DNA of 49,922 nt. Origin: Streptomyces wedmorensis. Its GTDB lineage: Bacteria > Actinomycetota > Actinomycetes > Streptomycetales > Streptomycetaceae. The stretch spans positions 1 through 49,922 of the forward strand of contig NZ_JNWK01000071.1 of the NCBI RefSeq assembly GCF_000716445.1. Reading direction: 5' to 3'. Numbering within the stretch: position 1 is the first letter of the stretch; each line of letters starts with the position of its first letter. The position numbers were made by a program, and so were the translations under genes. Below are positions 26,767-35,136 of the stretch, piece after piece. The notes below the pieces were generated by a model that did no database searches, was not told where the DNA came from, and worked only from the letters and a program-made list of their open reading frames with translations.

Positions 26767-28026
26767 TCAGCCGACCGTCCACTTCTGGTTGGGGGCGCCG
26801 GTGCAGGTCCAGGTCTGGAGCCGGGTTCCGTCTGCCGAGGAGTTGCCCTTGGCGTCCAGGCACTTGTTCGCGCCGATGTTGGTGAGGTCGTGGGCCGCGG
26901 TGTACGTCCACTTCTGGGCGTTGGTGCCGTTGCAGGTGTAGAGCTGGACGACCGCGCCGTCCGCGGTGGAGCCGCCGGCCACGTCCAGGCACTTGCCGAG
27001 GGCGCGGACGGTGCCGTCGCCGCCGATGGTCCACTGCTGGGCCGCGTTGCCCGTGCAGTTGTGCAGCTGGATGGGGGTGCCGTCGGCACTGGAGGCGCCG
27101 GCGACGTCGACGCACATGCCGCCGATGCCGCGGATCGGGCGTGCGGCGGGGGCGCTCCCGGAGGAGGAGGCGCGGACGTAGTCGACGGTCATCGTCTGCG
27201 GGAAGGCCGTGGAGCCGTCCGGGCTGCCGGGCCAGTCGCCGCCGACCGCGAGGTTGAGGATGATGAAGAACGGGTGGTCGAAGACCCACTTGTTGCCGCC
27301 GGTGTCGGCCGGGGTGAGGGTCTTGTACGCGGTGCCGTCCACCGACCAGACGATGGAGTCGGGGCTCCAGTCGACGGCGAACACGTGGAAGTCGTCGGCG
27401 AAGGCGCGGCCGCCGGGCAGGCTGTACGCGGAGCCGAGGCCGCCCGCTCCCGAGTAGCCGGGGCCGTGCACCGTGCCGTGCACGGTGTTGGGCTCGCGGC
27501 CGATGTTCTCCATGATGTCGATCTCGCCGCTGTTGGGCCAGCCCACGGTGCCGAGGTCGTTGCCGAGCATCCAGAACGCCGGCCAGATGCCCTGGCCGCG
27601 CGGGATCTTGATACGGGCCTCGAAGCGGCCGTACGCCTGGGTGAAGGTCCGGGCGGTGTTCAGCCGGGCCGAGGTGTACTGACACTGCCCGTACCAGCAG
27701 CCGAGGCCGGCGTCGGTGTTCTTCCTCGCCGTGATGACCAGGTGGCCCTGGCCGTCGAGCGCGGCGTTCGAGGTGCTGTTGGTGTAGTACTGCAGTTCGT
27801 GGTTGCCGAAGCCCGAACCGCCGGTCTCCAGTGTCCACTTGGCGGCGTCGGGCGCGCGGCCCGCCGCGCCGTCGAACTCGTCGGACCAGGTCTGCGCGGC
27901 GACCGCGGCACCGGCCCGTGGGGCGACCGAGCCGCTGAAGGACATGAGGACCGCCGCGACGAGGGCGGCGGTGACGACGAGTACCGCTCCGCCGAAGGAC
28001 CGGCGTCGTGCGCGATGAGCAGCCAT
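26767..28026 (-). CDS. Secreted GH16 endo-beta-1,3-glucanase with CBM13
   Basis: The 419-residue protein has a Sec signal peptide (about residues 1-42) and a GH16 domain at about 45-290. The catalytic motif GEIDIMENIG places the nucleophile at E168 and the acid/base at E173. FWMLGNDLG and FFIILNLAVGGDWPG are standard laminarinase segments. A ricin-B-like CBM13 trefoil (about 295-419) with QxW repeats (QQW, QKW, QKW) follows. It cleaves beta-1,3-glucan internally. AAGGGAGC precedes the ATG at 28026. A perfect 14-bp palindrome 70 bases upstream is the likely sugar-responsive operator. Confidence 0.95.
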   Translation of the reverse strand: MAAHRARRRSFGGAVLVVTAALVAAVLMSFSGSVAPRAGAAVAAQTWSDEFDGAAGRAPDAAKWTLETGGSGFGNHELQYYTNSTSNAALDGQGHLVITARKNTDAGLGCWYGQCQYTSARLNTARTFTQAYGRFEARIKIPRGQGIWPAFWMLGNDLGTVGWPNSGEIDIMENIGREPNTVHGTVHGPGYSGAGGLGSAYSLPGGRAFADDFHVFAVDWSPDSIVWSVDGTAYKTLTPADTGGNKWVFDHPFFIILNLAVGGDWPGSPDGSTAFPQTMTVDYVRASSSGSAPAARPIRGIGGMCVDVAGASSADGTPIQLHNCTGNAAQQWTIGGDGTVRALGKCLDVAGGSTADGAVVQLYTCNGTNAQKWTYTAAHDLTNIGANKCLDAKGNSSADGTRLQTWTCTGAPNQKWTVG

Positions 28027-28096
28027 GGGCGTGCTCCCTTGTCTGGGGGATGGGGAACGAGGGTGACAGGGCAGGGCGAACCGTGCGGGCGTCACC

Positions 28097-28110
28097 TGAG
28101 AGCGCTCTCA
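28097..28110. promoter_or_regulatory. LacI-type operator TGAGAGCGCTCTCA upstream of GH16
   Basis: A perfect 14-bp palindrome, resembling CebR-type sites (TGGGAGCGCTCCCA), lies 70 bases upstream of the GH16 start. The same 14 bases recur upstream of the S1 protease at 32369-32382. A LacI-family repressor encoded elsewhere is the expected binder. Confidence 0.85.
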
Positions 28111-28232
28111 ATCGTGACGAGATGTCACCCGTGGGCAGTGAGTATTACGGAGGGGTAACTGTCATGGCAACGTCAGGGTTCACTCCTTACGCGCCTCTGA
28201 ACTGCGGTTTTCTCCGGAGACCTGCAACTTAA

Positions 28233-28261
28233 CGCTCCCTTAAGGCTGGCTTGAGGGAGCG
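28233..28261. terminator. Hairpin, possible terminator or regulatory structure
   Basis: CGCTCCCTTAA (28233-28243) pairs with TTGAGGGAGCG (28251-28261) across a seven-base loop, giving an 11-bp stem. It sits in the 718-base region between the divergent GH16 and GH2 genes. No U-tract follows, so terminator function is uncertain. The remainder up to 28744 shows no gene. Confidence 0.45.
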
Positions 28262-28744
28262 CGGGAGATGGGATTGGGGCCTCTTGGGCGGTCGGTCGTA
28301 CGGTCCGACCCGAGGTGTCCGCCCCGCGGAGTGGGCTGTGGACGTGTTGAGTGAAGGGCGGTCGTTCCTGTCGAGCCGGGTGGATCCCTGAGTCCCTCGA
28401 GCGGGGTGCGTGCTGCACGGGTACTCCCTGAGCGGCTCGGCGCGGTGTACAGCGATGTAAGCCCGTGCCGCGGCATCGCGTGACGATATGTGCGTGCCAA
28501 TGTATCGGTGCGGGACCAGGTGCTTCGCGCGGCGGTAGTTGTTTGATTTCATGGTTTTCTGCGGGTGATTCCGTTGAGAACTGTTCCGTGTTGGGTTCCC
28601 TGGCGCCTCGGCCCATCCGAGGAGCGGGGCGCCTGCCCGCTGCACGAGCCGATCGCCAACTCCGCATGGAATCAACGGACTTCGACCGGCCCCACGGCCG
28701 GCGTGCCGGCGAGTCCGGGCGCCGTCCTGCCCAGGAGGAGTTCG

Positions 28745-31087
28745 TTGCGACGCATCGTCGCCTGCCTGGCGGCCCTGTTGGCGATGGCCGGAGGACTTGT
28801 CTTCACCGGCTCCACCGCCGCCTCCGCCGTCGTCCCGAAGACGCCGCCCCTGACCACCCCGTGGACCTCCCAGGTGTCCACCACGAACCCGCCGCCCGAC
28901 TACCCGCGTCCCCAGATGACGCGGCCCGACTGGCTGTCCCTGAACGGGGAGTGGGAGTTCCTCAACCCGCCCGTCGACGGCGCCGGCAACGTCGACCGCA
29001 ACGCCGCGCCCCCGCTCGGCCAGACCCTGCCCGAGCGCATCCTCGTCCCGTACCCGGTGGAGTCCGCGCTCTCCGGGATGATGCGCAACGACAACCGGGA
29101 CCTCATGTTCTACCGCCGCACCTTCACCGTGCCGCAGAACTGGTCCGGCCGCCGGGTCCAACTGCACTTCGGCGCCGTCGACTACGAGGCCATCGTCTGG
29201 GTCAACGGCACCCGCGTCACCGGCCACCGCGGCGGCTACGACCGCTTCGAGGCCGACATCACCCCACAGCTGCGCGCCGGAGCCAACGAACTGGTCGTGC
29301 GCGTCTACGACCCCACCGACGGGCGCGGCGAGAAGCAGCCCGTCGGCAAGCAGACGAACAACCCCAGCGGCATCTTCTACACGCCCACCTCGGGCATCTG
29401 GCAGACCGTCTGGCTGGAACCCACCCCCGTGTCGTCGATCTACTCGGTCGACATCCGGGCCGACCTCGCGACGAACACCGCACGCGTCAAGGTCTTCACA
29501 CGGGGCGACGTCACCGGCCACAGCGTCCAGACCGAGGCGCTCGACGGCGCCCGGGCCGTCGGCACCGCCACCGGAGGCTTCACCGAGTTCTCCGTACCCG
29601 TGCCGAACGCCCGGCGCTGGTACCCCGACGACCCCTTCCTCTACGACCTGAGGGTCACCCCGCGCAACGCCTCGGGCGCCGCCGTCGACACCGTCACCAG
29701 CTACTTCGGCATGCGCGAGATCGGCAAGAAGCTCGTCAACGGCGTCATGCGCCCCACCCTGAACGGCGAGTTCGTCTTCCAGATCGGCACCCTCGACCAG
29801 GGCTTCTGGCCCGACGGCCTCTACACCGCGCCCACCGACGCGGCCCTCGCCTCCGACCTACAGAAGCACAAGGACCTCGGCTTCAACATGGTGCGCAAGC
29901 ACATCAAGGTCGAGCCCGCGCGCTGGTACTACCACGCCGACCGGCTCGGACTGCTGGTGTGGCAGGACATCCCGTCCACCCTCGCCTTCGACGCCGACCG
30001 CACCCCGGCGCAGATCGCCGAGTTCGAGACCGAGGCCCGCGAGATCATCGACGAACACCGCTTCTCGCCGGCCGTCGTCACCTATGTGCCCTTCAACGAG
30101 GGCTGGGGGGAGTGGAACCTCGACGACACCCGACGCATCACCACCGATCTGGAGAACTACGACCCCGGGCGGCTGATGAATCCGCACAGCGGCTACAACT
30201 GCTGCGCCTCCAAGGGGGATCAGGGCACCGGCGACATCATCGACTGGCACGTCCACACCGGTCCCGACGGGCCCAGGCCCTCCGCCACCCGCGTCTCCGT
30301 GCTCGGGGAGTTCGGCGGCATCGGACTGCGTACACCCGGCCACGAGTACAGCCCCGACGGGCGGTTCTTCGCCTACGACCAGGTGTCCAGCGCCGCGCAG
30401 CTCGACGACCGGTACACCGGCATGATCCGCGACACCCAGCAGCTCATGGTCACCAAGGGCCTGTCCGCGTACGTCTACACCGAGATCACCGACGTCGAGG
30501 GCGAGTGCAACGGCCTGTTCAGCTACGACCGCAGGGTCCAGAAGGTCGAGACCGGACGTCTCCGGGCCGCCCACGGCGCCCTCATCGCTGCCTCCCGCAA
30601 CCTCGACGCCGCACCGGGCCTCAGCCTGGGCCACGTCCGCTCCTTCCGGGTCACCACCCCCGGCCACACCGACCGCTACCTCCGGCATGCCGACTCCCTG
30701 GCCAGGACCGACGTGCTGACCGCGGCCTCCACCGACGGGGCCCGCCAGGACGCCTCGTTCCGCACCGTCAGCGGGCTCGCCGACCCGCGCTGCCACTCCT
30801 TCGGGTCGCTGAACATTCCCGGCTCCTATCTGCGCCACTCCGGCGGCCGCGTACGCCTCGACGGCGACACCGGCGGGCCGTTCGCGGCCGACGCCACCTG
30901 GTGCGTCCGCACTGGACTCGCGGCCGGCGGCGCCTCGTTCGAGTCGCTGAACTTCCCCGGCTCCTATCTGCGCCACTTCGAGTCCGCGGTGCACATCGCC
31001 TCGGGCGCCGGAAGCGGGGGCTTCGACCGTCCCCAGACCCTCGGCGCCGACAGCAGCTGGTCGGTCGAGGCGCTCTGGGCGCCCTGA
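28745..31087 (+). CDS. Secreted GH2 family glycoside hydrolase with C-terminal AbfB (CBM42) domain
   Basis: The 780-residue protein has a signal peptide (about residues 1-28). The GH2 architecture follows: a sugar-binding jelly roll at about 55-230 (WLSLNGEWEFLNPP, YRRTFTVP, VWVNGTRVTGHRGGYDRF), an immunoglobulin-like domain to about 335, and a TIM barrel with the acid/base glutamate in FNEGWGEWN (E452). The C-terminal 130 residues form an AbfB arabinose-binding trefoil, with two SLN-PGSYLRH repeats. The specificity could be beta-galactosidase, glucuronidase or mannosidase and cannot be read here. The start is a TTG at 28745, decided by AGGAGGAG at 28733-28740 and by the signal peptide. Confidence 0.9.
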   Translation: MRRIVACLAALLAMAGGLVFTGSTAASAVVPKTPPLTTPWTSQVSTTNPPPDYPRPQMTRPDWLSLNGEWEFLNPPVDGAGNVDRNAAPPLGQTLPERILVPYPVESALSGMMRNDNRDLMFYRRTFTVPQNWSGRRVQLHFGAVDYEAIVWVNGTRVTGHRGGYDRFEADITPQLRAGANELVVRVYDPTDGRGEKQPVGKQTNNPSGIFYTPTSGIWQTVWLEPTPVSSIYSVDIRADLATNTARVKVFTRGDVTGHSVQTEALDGARAVGTATGGFTEFSVPVPNARRWYPDDPFLYDLRVTPRNASGAAVDTVTSYFGMREIGKKLVNGVMRPTLNGEFVFQIGTLDQGFWPDGLYTAPTDAALASDLQKHKDLGFNMVRKHIKVEPARWYYHADRLGLLVWQDIPSTLAFDADRTPAQIAEFETEAREIIDEHRFSPAVVTYVPFNEGWGEWNLDDTRRITTDLENYDPGRLMNPHSGYNCCASKGDQGTGDIIDWHVHTGPDGPRPSATRVSVLGEFGGIGLRTPGHEYSPDGRFFAYDQVSSAAQLDDRYTGMIRDTQQLMVTKGLSAYVYTEITDVEGECNGLFSYDRRVQKVETGRLRAAHGALIAASRNLDAAPGLSLGHVRSFRVTTPGHTDRYLRHADSLARTDVLTAASTDGARQDASFRTVSGLADPRCHSFGSLNIPGSYLRHSGGRVRLDGDTGGPFAADATWCVRTGLAAGGASFESLNFPGSYLRHFESAVHIASGAGSGGFDRPQTLGADSSWSVEALWAP

Positions 31088-31093
31088 CGGGAA

Positions 31094-31168
31094 CCCCGTC
31101 CGGCCCGCGCGGGCCGGACGGGGAGCATCACCGCGGGTCCTTCCGAGCGCTTGCGCCCGGAAGGACCC
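31094..31168. terminator. Double-hairpin bidirectional terminator
   Basis: A perfect 30-bp palindrome at 31094-31123 (CCCCGTCCGGCCCGC and its complement) is followed by a second hairpin at 31135-31168 with an 11-bp stem (GGGTCCTTCCG/CGGAAGGACCC). They lie between the convergent GH2 and S1 protease genes and would stop transcription from either side. Confidence 0.85.
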
Positions 31169-31184
31169 CTTCGGTGTCGCGGGC

Positions 31185-32336
31185 TCAGGCGGTGTGCAGC
31201 CGCAGGCCGTACCGGCCGAGGATCTCGTTGATCGGCTGGAACCACGTCTCGCCGCCGGAGGAGCAGTTGCCCCAGCCACCGGAGGTGACGCCCTGGGCCT
31301 GGTCGCCGCTGAGGAACGAGCCGCCGGAGTCGCCGCCCTCGGCGCAGACGCTGGTCTTGGTCATCTGGTACACGGCACCCTGGCTGTAGTTGACCGTCTC
31401 GTTCTTGGCCAGGACCGTGCCGCAGCGCCAGTGCGTGGTCGAGCCGGAGCGGCAGATCGAGGAGCCCACCGGCGCCTCGGCCGAACCGCGGACGAGCTGG
31501 TCGGGTATGGTGCCCCAGCCGAGCACCACGGGCACGGTCCACCAGCCGCTGTGGATCGAGACGTACGCGTAGTCGTCGCCGGGGAACGACGAGCCCTGGA
31601 AGGTGCCCATCGCGGAGCCGTCCCAGCCGCGCACCGCCGCGCCGGCCCGGCCGCAGTGCCCGGCCGTCACGAAGCCCCCGTACACGGAGAAGCCGATCGA
31701 GCAGCGGACGTTGCCCGTGTAGTACGGGTCGCCGCCGACCGTACCGGCCGCGTAGGTACGGGGGGCCTGCGCCGTCTCGGCGACGGTGACGGGGCCGCCG
31801 GCCCGGGCCCTGTCCACGAAGGACCGCACGGCGGGGGTCTGCCGCTCGGAGCGCACGACGTCGACCACGACGCTGTTGGTCCTCGGGTCGACGTGCCAGC
31901 CGGCCACGCCGGCGGGGGCGCGCAGCGTGTCCAGGCGGGCCTTGGCGCGGTCCAGCGCGGCCGCGCTGTGCCGGACGAGCCGCGTGTCGGCGCCCAGGGC
32001 CCGGACCTCCGCCTCCTCGGCACGGTCGGTGACGGCGACGACCAGCCGACCGTTCGCCGGGTCGAACCACGAACCGCCGTAGGCGGCGCCCGCGCTCCGA
32101 CGGGCGGCCTTCTCCACCGCGACGGCGGCCTTCTCGGCGCTCAGCCGCTGCTCGGCCTCGGCGGCGGTGAGGCCGAGGTCCCGGCTCATGGCGTCGAGCA
32201 GTCCGGCCGAGGCGGACGGCGCCGCGGCGGGCTCCGGAAGCGGGGCCGCGCCCGCCGCGCCGGCCTGGGCGGCGCCCAGGCCGACCGTCAGAAGCAGGGC
32301 GGCGATGGCGGCGCGCAGGGGGGTGGTGCGTTTCAC
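31185..32336 (-). CDS. Secreted S1 family pro-protease (streptogrisin/alpha-lytic type)
   Basis: The 383-residue preproprotein has a Sec signal (about 1-31), a prodomain (about 40-190) that folds and inhibits the enzyme, and a chymotrypsin-like domain. The catalytic triad is H227 (TAGHC), D255 (GDDYAYV) and S337 (GGDSGGS). Cysteine pairs C212/C228, C295/C305 and C331/C358 fit the usual disulfides. Relatives are broad extracellular proteases. AGGAGG precedes the GTG at 32336. The operator TGAGAGCGCTCTCA 33 bases upstream is shared with the GH16 gene, so protease and glucanase may be induced together. Confidence 0.95.
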   Translation of the reverse strand: MKRTTPLRAAIAALLLTVGLGAAQAGAAGAAPLPEPAAAPSASAGLLDAMSRDLGLTAAEAEQRLSAEKAAVAVEKAARRSAGAAYGGSWFDPANGRLVVAVTDRAEEAEVRALGADTRLVRHSAAALDRAKARLDTLRAPAGVAGWHVDPRTNSVVVDVVRSERQTPAVRSFVDRARAGGPVTVAETAQAPRTYAAGTVGGDPYYTGNVRCSIGFSVYGGFVTAGHCGRAGAAVRGWDGSAMGTFQGSSFPGDDYAYVSIHSGWWTVPVVLGWGTIPDQLVRGSAEAPVGSSICRSGSTTHWRCGTVLAKNETVNYSQGAVYQMTKTSVCAEGGDSGGSFLSGDQAQGVTSGGWGNCSSGGETWFQPINEILGRYGLRLHTA

Positions 32337-32368
32337 GGGACCTCCTGATGTGGGGGGTGAGCCTTCCT

Positions 32369-32382
32369 TGAGAGCGCTCTCA
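32369..32382. promoter_or_regulatory. LacI-type operator TGAGAGCGCTCTCA upstream of S1 protease
   Basis: This is identical over 14 bases to the palindrome at 28097-28110. It lies 33-46 bases before the protease start, a position where a bound repressor would block transcription or initiation. Confidence 0.85.
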
Positions 32383-32528
32383 GCGAGCGTCGGCGCCACG
32401 TTAACCGGACATGCTTGTCAGGTCCATACCAGGTTTCGGCCGTCGTGACGGCGGGCGGCCTGGGGCGCCGCACCACTGGGTCGGTTAATCGGTTGCGGGC
32501 CTTCGGGACGGGGTGTCTGATCCCGGCT

Positions 32529-33395
32529 ATGGCGATTGTGCTGGGAACACCGGCGGTGGACGGGGTACGCGAGGTCATCGCCGCACTGCGGGAATGGCAG
32601 TGCGACCAATCGCCGATGCAATTGCATTCGGGGGACATCGGCTGGAACTACCGGCTCGGGACGGCCGAGACGGCCGCGGCGGTCCGGACCTGGAGGCTGG
32701 ACGGACGGATCCTCGCGGTCGGGATGCTGGACTCGCCGACGGTGGTGCGGATGACGGTCGCTCCCGACGCTTTCCGGGACGAGGGCTTGGCGCGGCGGCT
32801 CGTCGAGGACTTCTCGCTGCCTGAACGCGGCGTGCTGCCGGAAGGAGCGGTGTCGATCGAGGCGCCGCTGGGTCTGCTGCTTCACGACCTGTTGACCAAG
32901 GAGGGCTGGGGCGTCGACGCGCCATGGACGCCGCTCTTCCGCGGCCTGGCGGAGCCGGTGGAGGAACCCGGTGTGCGGATCAGGACGATCGGCCCGGAGC
33001 AGGCGGAGGACTTCGCAGGCGTCTTGCGGTCGGCGTTCAACACCTCAAGGCCCACGCGCGAGTACTGGCACGCGATGTCGGCGGGACCGTTCTACGGAGA
33101 CGCCCGCTGCCTGGGCGCCTATGACGACCAGGGCAACGTGGCGGCGGCGGTGACGGTGTGGTCGGCCGGCCCGGGGAAGCCGGGGCTGGTCGAGCCGATG
33201 GGCGTACACCAACACCACCGTGGTCGCGGCTACGGCCGGGCCATCACTGTGGCCGGGGCAGCCGCGCTGCGAGAGATGGGCTCGTCGAGCGTGCGGGTTT
33301 GCACGCCGAGCTCCAACGTCGGTGCCATCGCAACGTACAAGGCGGCCGGGTTCGAGGCGCGGCCGGAGGTGCGGGACCGGATCCGGACGGCCTGA
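32529..33395 (+). CDS. GNAT family N-acetyltransferase, two-domain
   Basis: The 288-residue protein has a degenerate N-terminal GNAT-like half (about 1-140; VRMTVAPDAFRDEGLARRLV recalls an acetyl-CoA loop) and a canonical C-terminal GNAT domain from about 150. The latter has EPMGVHQHHRGRGYGRAIT (acetyl-CoA loop HRGRGYG) and VCTPSSNVGAIATYKAAGF. The double layout is seen in mycothiol synthase and other actinomycete GNATs, but key family features for MshD are not evident, so the substrate is unknown. The ATG at 32529 follows sequence without a strong ribosome site. Confidence 0.85.
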   Translation: MAIVLGTPAVDGVREVIAALREWQCDQSPMQLHSGDIGWNYRLGTAETAAAVRTWRLDGRILAVGMLDSPTVVRMTVAPDAFRDEGLARRLVEDFSLPERGVLPEGAVSIEAPLGLLLHDLLTKEGWGVDAPWTPLFRGLAEPVEEPGVRIRTIGPEQAEDFAGVLRSAFNTSRPTREYWHAMSAGPFYGDARCLGAYDDQGNVAAAVTVWSAGPGKPGLVEPMGVHQHHRGRGYGRAITVAGAAALREMGSSSVRVCTPSSNVGAIATYKAAGFEARPEVRDRIRTA

Positions 33396-33953
33396 CACCG
33401 TGGCTGCCCGGCAAAGCGGGCCCGGGTTCCCGGCGATCGCCGAAACGCGGGACCGGACTCGGGCCGCCTGACGTCGGGTCACGCGCGCGGGGCCATCGCG
33501 ACGCGCAGGCTGATCCTGACGGTGCACGTGGGCACGACCGGCGACCCGGCCTCCGCCGCTCGTCGGCGATCCGTTCGCCCATCGGCTGCAATTACCGCTC
33601 TGCCAAGGCGAGTTCATCCTGCTGTATGCCGGCGTCGGTCACCGGCGCTGGCGCACGGACCTGTCTGCACTGGACGCCAGCTCATTTCCCCGCTCACCGA
33701 CAGCGGCACGAAGTGCTGATCCTCGCCGACTCCACCCGACCATGGATCCACCGTGCCGGCCGTCGGTCAGCAGGCTCGCCCGCGTCGGTGAGGACAGCGG
33801 CGATACCCCCAGGTCTTCAGGGGTGACAGGTCCTCAAGGGGCGTGGCTCTCAAAGCTGTCGGAATGGCGACAGCGTCGGATTTCCGGTGTACCACCGGGC
33901 TTCTGCCGCCCCTACTGTCTGGGCCGACGTCCCCACCCCCACCAGGAGGAAGC
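33396..33953. other. Intergenic region with no assignable gene
   Basis: The 558 bases contain short open frames on both strands but no domain I can recognise. A plus-strand frame near 33600-33720 (GEFILLYAGVGHRRWRTDL) has protein-like texture but no start or homology I can name, so it may be another remnant. Confidence 0.45.
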
Positions 33954-34660
33954 ATGAAGCGGCTCGCGATATCCGCGGGCCTCACGCTGGCAGTCTCCGC
34001 TGCGCTGGGCACGGTTCCGGCAGCGGCCCGAAGCAGCGCGGCCCGAAGCGGCGCGGCCCGGAGCGGCGCGGCCCGAAGCGGCGCGGCCCGGAGCGGCGCG
34101 GTGCAGGCCGGCGAAGGCGGCCGGTACGTCGTCGTTCTGAAGAGCGACGCCACCACGGACCCGGTCTCCGTCACCCGGTCCGCCGGGGCGTCGAGCTCGG
34201 GTCGGTGTACCGCTCGGCGCTCAGCGGCTTCTCCGCCGAGCTGACGCCGGCGGCTGTGGCCGCGCTTCGGGACAACCCGAACGCCGCCCCGCACGTGGCC
34301 GGCGCCGCCGCCTGGCTCACCCGCGGCACCAACAAGCCCAAGGACCGGGCCGAAGTCCTCGCCGTACGCGACAAGCTCGTCAACGCCGGCAACGCCAACT
34401 GGACCGACAACTCCGGCGACGGCGCCAAGGAGCCGCTCCTGGACCTCCACGACCCCACCCTCTTCCCCGCGGGCGGCACCGGCGGCCCCGACGCCACCTT
34501 CACCGGCGTCTGCGACAACACCGGCAAGACATGCACCCTCGACGCCGGCCTCTCCACCGGCAGCGGCCTCACCTACCGGTGGGACTTCGGTGACGGCACC
34601 ACCGGCACCGGCGTCAAGCCCATCCACACCTACCCGCCCACCACCTGCACCGCCTCCTGA
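33954..34660 (+). pseudogene. Subtilisin-like (S8) protease with PKD domain, catalytic core deleted
   Basis: A signal peptide and I9 propeptide (GRYVVVLKSDATTDPVSVT) start at the ATG at 33954. A one-base insertion near 34186 shifts the frame into VELGSVYRSALSGFSAELTP. After ALRDNPN the sequence jumps straight to APHVAGAAAWLTRGTNKP, the part that normally follows the catalytic GTSMAS. The Asp, His and Ser regions are therefore all gone, about 230 residues. The end is a PKD domain fragment (YRWDFGDGTTGTG). The gene cannot encode a protease. Confidence 0.85.
34026..34100. repeat. 15-bp tandem repeat, 5 copies
   Basis: Five near-perfect units of GCCCGAAGCGGCGCG encode Ala-Arg-Ser-Gly-Ala repeats between the signal peptide and propeptide of the broken subtilase. 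Confidence 0.92.
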
Positions 34661-35007
34661 CGCAGGCCCACCAACGGCGGGTCGACCCGAAACCCCTAGG
34701 GCCTGTCTGACAATTCGCGTCGGATCAGGCCGGCCCGCCCGGCACGCACGCTCGCCGCACGGCCGAAACGCCCCAGTAGCTCCGCTACGAGGGCGCCCCG
34801 GCCGCACGCCGATCGCACGCACCGAACGCACGCGAACCCGATACAGGTCGCCCGTCCCCTCACACCTGGCGCCCCGCCCTACCGCCCCTTGTGCGAGGCG
34901 CCAGTCAGCCGACGCGTCGCCGGATGGAGATCATCTCTGTGATCCCCGTCGGCGGACTTTCTCGATCTGGCCTGGGCGCCGTTCCTGCTCGAACGGGTCT
35001 GCACTGG
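34661..35007. other. Intergenic region left of the transposon
   Basis: The segment starting GGGCCTGTCTGACAATTC at about 34699 has the look of a dispersed streptomycete intergenic element, which I recall but cannot check. Joining 34900-35007 to the sequence right of 41788 (removing the transposon and one AACTC) leaves a minus-strand frame open across the insertion point, so the element may have landed in an old gene. Confidence 0.4.
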
Positions 35008-35012
35008 AACTC
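35008..35012. repeat. Target site duplication AACTC (left)
   Basis: AACTC directly abuts the left inverted repeat and recurs at 41784-41788 beyond the right one. Five-base duplications are the rule for Tn3-family insertion. Confidence 0.93.
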
Positions 35013-35051
35013 GGCCCTGGAGTCCTAGCTCAGGCACCAGCCTCAAAGTAG
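35013..35051 (+). repeat. Tn3-family left terminal inverted repeat
   Basis: This 39-bp repeat contains the core GTCCTAGCTCAG and ends in AAAGTAG. It matches the inverted copy at 41745-41783 at 34 of 39 positions. Confidence 0.93.
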
Positions 35052-35136
35052 GTCGCGGGTAGCCGAATGAGTTCTGCTTCCCGGTCCTGGGCGTCGCCGT
35101 TGGTCTGATCGAGTGATCGAGGCCAAAGGGGCGGGC

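Noticed and set aside
24962..28111. A single 1049-residue minus-strand frame covering both glucanase genes
   Set aside because: Only its second half is real (GH64). The part over 26767-28026 is a shifted shadow of the GH16 gene, which has its own signal peptide, catalytic motif and ribosome site in another frame.
28465..31389. A 974-residue plus-strand frame over the GH2 gene
   Set aside because: It is Arg/Pro-rich without domains, and the overlapping frame contains the complete GH2 and AbfB motifs.
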